A stretch of DNA of 64,000 nucleotides, taken from Tribonema minus. Taxonomy: Eukaryota > Sar > Xanthophyceae > Tribonematales > Tribonemataceae. Positions 58,808-64,000 of this stretch are shown one piece after another. Made by a program: the position numbers and the translations under genes. The stretch covers positions 372,001 through 436,000 of the forward strand of contig JAFCMP010000554.1 of the NCBI GenBank assembly GCA_017506865.1. The letters are read 5' to 3'. The first letter of the stretch is position 1. Each line of letters begins with the position of its first letter. The notes under the pieces were generated by a model. The model was given only the letters and a program-made list of their open reading frames with translations. It did no database searches and was not told the origin of the DNA.

Positions 58808-59951
58808 CGATACGACAGTGTATGGTGAGGTCGACATGCAGGACATCTTCACACAGAGGCTTAGGGCGCATGTCCGATTTGCTTGCTGTCCGGGGTCAGC
58901 GCACCGGCTTGTCCTTGATGCGCAAGCTTCACTCCGTCAGCTTCACTGGGCTGTGAACATAGGTGCGCATGTGGCACCAGTGGCCCCCGTTCAATTCATG
59001 GCCTCTGAGACGCACACTCTGCAATGTACGCTCCCATCGCTGGCTTGCGATGCAGCATTGTAGCTCTCTTACCGGCCAGGCTTGTTTTGGCTGCAACATA
59101 TCATGAGCTTCCAGTGTTTAGAATCTCTCGTTCTTTTGCATCTGGTTGCTGCTGGCATCAGGATGAAAGTTGTTTACTATACAAATATTGAAGAACAAGC
59201 ATTTGTTGTGCGGGATTGGCGCCATCAATCGCAACCACGCCGGCGTAGTGAGCAACGGCGTGGCAAGCTTCCTGGGGATGGAGCGCCCCCATGAAGGCTG
59301 CCGGGCAGTGGACCAGCGGACTCAAAGAGCAGTACCCGCTCAACGCACACAAGTTTTTCAAAGTGCCCCGCTTACATGGCCACTGGTGCTGCTGCTGCTG
59401 CAGCCGCTGCTGGTGTGAAGTATGTACGCACCACGGTCTGTTGGGGGCGGCAGTGGGCCATGCTCATTGTGTGTGTAGTGTATGCTTATTGGCAAGCGTG
59501 GTACAATGCTTCCTGCATCAACTGGCTTTGTGGCAAGGTTGAGCTGCTCGAGGCGTCCGTGCCAGCAAGCTTCCTGACTCCCCTCCCACACAGTACAGCA
59601 TACCCCGAGGAGTGTGCTAATAGAAGTACTTGGTAGACTGGTGTGCATATGTTTTTCGCCTTCATAAATTACAGACTATGCATGTAGCCTGGCAGGCAGT
59701 GGTAGTGACATCAGCAGCAGCAGTAAGAAAATGACAATAAAAGGCCTGTTTGTCGTGACATTTTGCCACAGGCGGGGGGCCATTGGACGATGTCTGATCT
59801 CGGCGCCAAAGAGCTGCAGGGCCCGATAGGATGCAACCACAACGTGCTTGCTTATCGTGGACGAGGCATACCTGGCCGCCCGTTATGACATGACTATCGC
59901 AGCCTACAACACAGCGAGTGGTCAATTCCAAGTAGGTTAAGCGAACTAGAG
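58808..59951. other. Intergenic region, possible small plus-strand gene
   Basis: Weak candidates on the plus strand are an ATG at 59294 followed by QWTSGLKEQYPLNAHKFFK, an Ala-rich stretch before a strong donor (GTATGT at about 59419), and after an acceptor at 59771 the segment SDLGAKELQGPIGCNHN with a stop near 59890. The frames do not join cleanly, so I do not call a gene. The 3' flank of the hydroxylase gene is also here. Confidence 0.3.
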
Positions 59952-62900
59952 CTACACTCGCCATCCGCCTTTCCGCAAATAGGTCAGAAAATCATCTTTT
60001 TCTGTCTTGAGACCAGACCATAGCGCTACACTCGTTGTTTTTGGATCCATGATGAAACGCGGTCGGACAAATGTTCGCCGTGCCTTCCACCCAGCCATAC
60101 TGATGACATACGAAATCCAGAGGTCATCAAGGCTGATGAACTGACTAGGTATCATGAACGTCGCAGGCATCATGAATGTTGCTGCATCAATCACGCACCC
60201 TCCTGGACCTGCGATGCATGGGCACATGTATAGGCAGCAATGTTACTGATTTGAATTCTAAAAAGGATACTGTTGTGCCCAGTGAGCACAACAAGAAAGT
60301 GAGCTGAACTGCCATCAACAACATTGCATGCACGCAACCAACACAACACTAAGGCTTTGGCAGGCAGTCGCCATGCAAATGATGTGATCCTTTGACAAGA
60401 TGTGTTCGCTGTTCAGACTTTAGGGCATGAATTTGTGCACGACTCCTTGGAAACTTTATGAACAGATGCACACATTGGAAATTGTCGGCCTCCATTCTAA
60501 GGTACAAGCACAACACTGTGGCAGGACAGCCACACATGTTGAGCTATGTCAAGATTTGGTCAGTGCTCTCTGGTACTATGTGCAATGTTGACGTCACCGA
60601 CAAAAGGTCACATCACATTCACCAGCTACAATCGTGCATGCATGCATGCGACCAAGTTAGGTCCTCCCCAGGGTGAGTGAGAAGGGCAGTCGCATGTCAG
60701 CTACTTGCGCTCTGTGGCGGTGGTCCAAGGCACAGCACGTCAGCAACCCGCATCTGTTGTTGAGCTTATGCATAGTGCAGGGTCGGGCACTTGAAGGCGC
60801 TCCATGACCACACCATCAGACAGTTCGCCTGCTGCGAATTGTACCGTGACGTTGTGCTGAAACCATACTGCATGCTAAGCACATAATGGTCTGCATTACC
60901 TGCATAGTCAAAGTCGGTGATATCGCGGCGTAGACCTCGGATGAGTTCAGGGGCGCTGGGTGTGCCGTTGAAGTAGCTCTGGCCGTTGAACTGCCTGCCC
61001 CACCATGACACATACGCCTTGGGACGGCGCTCCGCATAGAGCTTCTCGATGTAGTCAGACGGGAACAGCTGATCATCGTCGACGATGATTGCGTAGTCGA
61101 TGTGGCGCGTCTGCAGCGTCTGCGCGGCATCAGCGGCCATGCACGGACAAAATCAGTGTGGCATGTGTCATTAAAACCACACACAATGGCAGCGCATGTG
61201 TCTTTAAAACCACACACAATGGCAGCAGCGTCTTGCAGTATACGCAGATCTGCAAGGACAGTATCTGACAGTAGGTATACAGGCATCAACCACCAAATGC
61301 GCATCACAGCACAACGTGAAGCTTGATTGTGCTCTGAGATGTTGGGAGTCGAATCAGAGCAATCGCAGTCTCAGGTCGTGAGAGCTGAGGAGTGTGTAAA
61401 GCTGGCGCATCTGCAGCAGGCCAGGGCTGTGTAGCAATGTATTCATACATGTACATGAACATGCCAACAATGGTTTGGAGCACAGTTTGTAAAAGTGCTT
61501 CCGCTGGTAGTGGTGGAGACAGTGCGGCTGGAACTGGTGTGCTCATGTTGCCAACAACAAGAGAAGTACCTTGGAAGTACTGTATTGTCAATGATTGAAC
61601 CCAGGGGCATTTTCTTTCGTGAGCTTCACTGCGCACAAACGCAGCCCCGCCCTTTTGTCATGCTCACAATGCTCCCCACCCCCCCCTTTGTTCGGCAAGC
61701 GCATGTCCTCGTTGTATGTGCACTGTCGCAAGTTACATGCAAACATAATCTAATCTGCAAGTCAGTCAAGTCAACCTTTTGGTTTCCCCCCACTAGCGCT
61801 CCGCTGCCGCGCTGGTGCTGCTGAACAGGCCATACAGCACCGACAAATGCACAACATGCCGTGCCACCTAGCAGCACCTCGTGCAAGCGCCGCACCAGCA
61901 GCTTGTCACTGCCGAACCTGACTTTCGGGGCCTTTGCACTAACTTCAAGGCACGTGTTCAGTAGTGGAGGTGCGGCTTAATGATCAGTGGTGGATGTGGG
62001 GTGGCATGCTAATCAGGCCTCAACATTTCAATGGAAAGTCCACCCCCCCATTTTTCAGGCTCACAAAGGGCACTCCGCCCCCTATTTGTCCCTTGAAAAA
62101 CATTCGCCCTATTCGCCCCATGGGCTTAGGTATTGATGTCACGGCATGCATATTGCTCAAAGCGTGGCTGACAGAGTGTGTGCCATTGTGTTAGCGCCAA
62201 ACGCTCGAGTTCGAGACTGTCTAGCATGGCTTGGGAGTAGGACTGTTATATATGCAATAGGCATGACCGTACCTGCTTAATGTCCAGGAACCGCGCATAG
62301 CTGTATAGATTCACCGCCGAATGTGTGACGTCGATGTTTGGTGACATGATTGCTGACACCAAATCCACCTGCGAGAGATCAAGTGGCATCTGATGACTTT
62401 AACAGCTGCACAAGTCCAAATGACATGTAGGAATACAAGCAATTGCATACTTCTACATAACAAGGCAAGATTAACCAGACCAGTAGCCCATGGATCTTGA
62501 GCAATACGCATTTGATGGCAGAGATTGTGTCAGGCACCTTTGCGGTGCTTATGGTGACCGTGACAGTTGTGAACTTCGCAGTTCTGGCAGTTGGTGGCAT
62601 AGGAGTATCGTGTGCACGGCATGTTCTGCTTCAGAGTATTCTTTGTTTTGTTGCACAATTAATGACACCACATCGTGCATAGCAAGGTTGACATGTCAGT
62701 GTAGGACAGCCAGCCGTCAGAACTGTCGTCGTGCTCAAATCTGAACTGCAAACATGTCTGTCGATGACTATGCTCTTATTCGTCAGTGCTGAGCACTAAA
62801 TGGGGCGTTTCAGTGCCTGCACCTTCAGGGTGCCCTGCGCCAACCTGCTTGGGCCTGACTTGCCTTGTCAGGTGACTCAGTACACATATCAATGATGAAT

Positions 62901-63122
62901 GACAACCGCGTTATGTTTCATAAAGATTTTATTCTGAATTGCACACCAGCCTGGGCAGCGTTCAAATCTAAAACGTGCACCAACCTGGGTGGCAATATCC
63001 GGGTTGTTGTTCCACACATGCAGCCTGATGCGGCTGGACACGGTTTGTCGTCTCATGAGAGAATGTATTGTCTTCTGCAGCAGGTGCTTGCGACCCCAGA
63101 CGCACAGGAACACATGAATATC
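59952..63122 (-). CDS. Glycosyltransferase-like protein with DDDQ motif (partial)
   Basis: Minus-strand exons 62985-63122, 62273-62368, 60900-61119 (or 60900-61110) and 59952-60208 (stop) join in phase. Together they give about 235 residues. DIHVFLCVWGRKHLLQKTI and HVWNNNP form the first nucleotide-sugar-binding part of a GT-A fold. IDYAIIVDDDQLFPSDYIEK contains the DxD-type metal site (DDDQ). YVSWWGRQFNG and, near the end, SLDDLWISYVISMAGWKARR carry the DDxW acid/base-like motif of these enzymes. The donor sugar and acceptor are unknown. The start codon and any membrane anchor lie upstream, beyond 63122 and perhaps outside the window. A short open segment (DWPNGPEAK) at 63570-63597 may belong to it. 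Confidence 0.75.
61161..61225 (+). repeat. 33-bp tandem duplication in glycosyltransferase intron
   Basis: Two near-identical copies of GCATGTGTC(A/T)TTAAAACC followed by ACACACAATGGCA start at 61161 and 61194, a few tens of bases upstream (minus strand) of the DDDQ exon. Confidence 0.85.
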
Positions 63123-64000
63123 CTGCAGTGGTAACAGCACATCACACACGGCACAGTTGACATGTCAGCGCAAGACATCTGACATGTCAGCACCAAGCTT
63201 CGTGTGTACATTCGTCACAAAGGGCAGGCGGTGCTTGCAACATCGACATCATAACAACGTGCCATTATGGGCGTGCACTTGACACATGAGCAGCCGAGCT
63301 TTTTGCAGCATACTGCCTACTACAGTAGTATTCTACTAGTAAAAGCAGCATGTATATCCAGCGTATCTGCTCGCACGCGCTGTGTCATTGCATGCAAACA
63401 AATATGCATGCAGCTCTGACATCAGGCTAGCAGGCTGGCTACCCATTGCTTTACACACAACCACTGACTTTGCAGTGCAGGACATGCCATTTAAGCCCAT
63501 AGCACAATTGCTGTGCTGCTACGCCATTGTGTTTGTGCATGTGCACGTGCTGCAAATCTAGCAGCGGCGCTACCTTCGCCTCTGGCCCGTTGGGCCAGTC
63601 CTACTTCAAGTTCTCTGCTTCGAAATCCATTCCACAAATGTGAGGTGCAGCCAAGTGTACCATGAGTAATGTGACAGACCCATGTGTAGCGCAGTGGAAG
63701 ACCTAGCTTTCTTGAGAGCCTCCACTCACTCTACTTTCTTGCTGCGTACTTCTTAACCATTGCATGATATGATTTCTCTGTGAAATCTCAGATGGGTTGC
63801 TGTGCAACCTGTTGCTTAGGAAAGACTCACCTCTTGGAGCGTAGCATCCTTTTGCACCTTCAAGTGCCTGTGATGAACTTCCATCCTCATGCCAGACATG
63901 GCTCTGGAAGTTACTGTGGAAGTCATGCCCTGTTTGAGCAGGATTTGCACGTGCAGAAATTTATTGATTTAGCAATACTGCAGACAGGACCTGACTTCAC
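63123..64000. other. Right edge, probable upstream glycosyltransferase intron(s)
   Basis: No supported exon apart from the possible short one at 63570-63597. Given the neighbouring gene this is likely intron or 5' region. I see no repeat or RNA gene. Confidence 0.35.

Noticed and set aside
1-64000. CRISPR arrays, operons, bacterial ribosome-binding sites
   Set aside because: The window is clearly eukaryotic with spliced genes. No direct-repeat/spacer array was seen.

Overview
This window is nuclear DNA from an intron-rich eukaryote, most likely a chlorophyte green alga. Reasons: the introns are long (0.1 to 2.4 kb) and mostly GT-AG with at least one GC-AG; one gene encodes a plastid-type SDR of the plant At4g31530 kind; another encodes a VAMP7-type R-SNARE; and the gene set is otherwise eukaryotic. 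I cannot name the species. Gene models were built by joining open exons across splice sites whose phases agree. No transcript evidence was available.

Layout. 1-25.6 kb is gene-dense: an unrecognised secreted or membrane protein (minus, runs off the left edge); a plastid-type NAD(P)-binding SDR (plus); two unrecognised minus-strand genes, one with two predicted membrane spans; a leucine-rich-repeat/coiled-coil protein (plus, 6 exons); a 7.4-kb WDR43/UTP5-like ribosome-biogenesis gene (minus, at least 11 exons); and a VAMP7-like SNARE (plus, 4 exons). Three gene pairs are head to head, with 90, 496 and 163 bp between start codons.

25.6-39.7 kb is gene-poor and repeat-rich. It holds GC-rich foldback repeats, an intact tRNA-Gln(TTG) gene, tandem copies of that gene's 5' half, and a decayed gag-only LTR element with matching 124-bp terminal repeats. 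The element carries a 42-bp/255-bp higher-order tandem array. Other dispersed repeats follow.

39.7-64 kb is genic again: a five-exon trypsin-fold protein whose catalytic Ser position is Pro; an 11-kb prolyl 4-hydroxylase gene whose C-terminus looks like the pVHL beta domain and whose last two exons are tandemly duplicated; a small hAT-type element in one of its introns; and a minus-strand glycosyltransferase with a DDDQ motif.

The most interesting item is the hydroxylase gene at 47.4-58.8 kb. It joins a 2-oxoglutarate prolyl hydroxylase to a pVHL-like domain in one chain, and has two alternative versions of that domain. In animals these two activities, writer and reader of hydroxyproline, sit in separate proteins (PHD/EGLN and pVHL).
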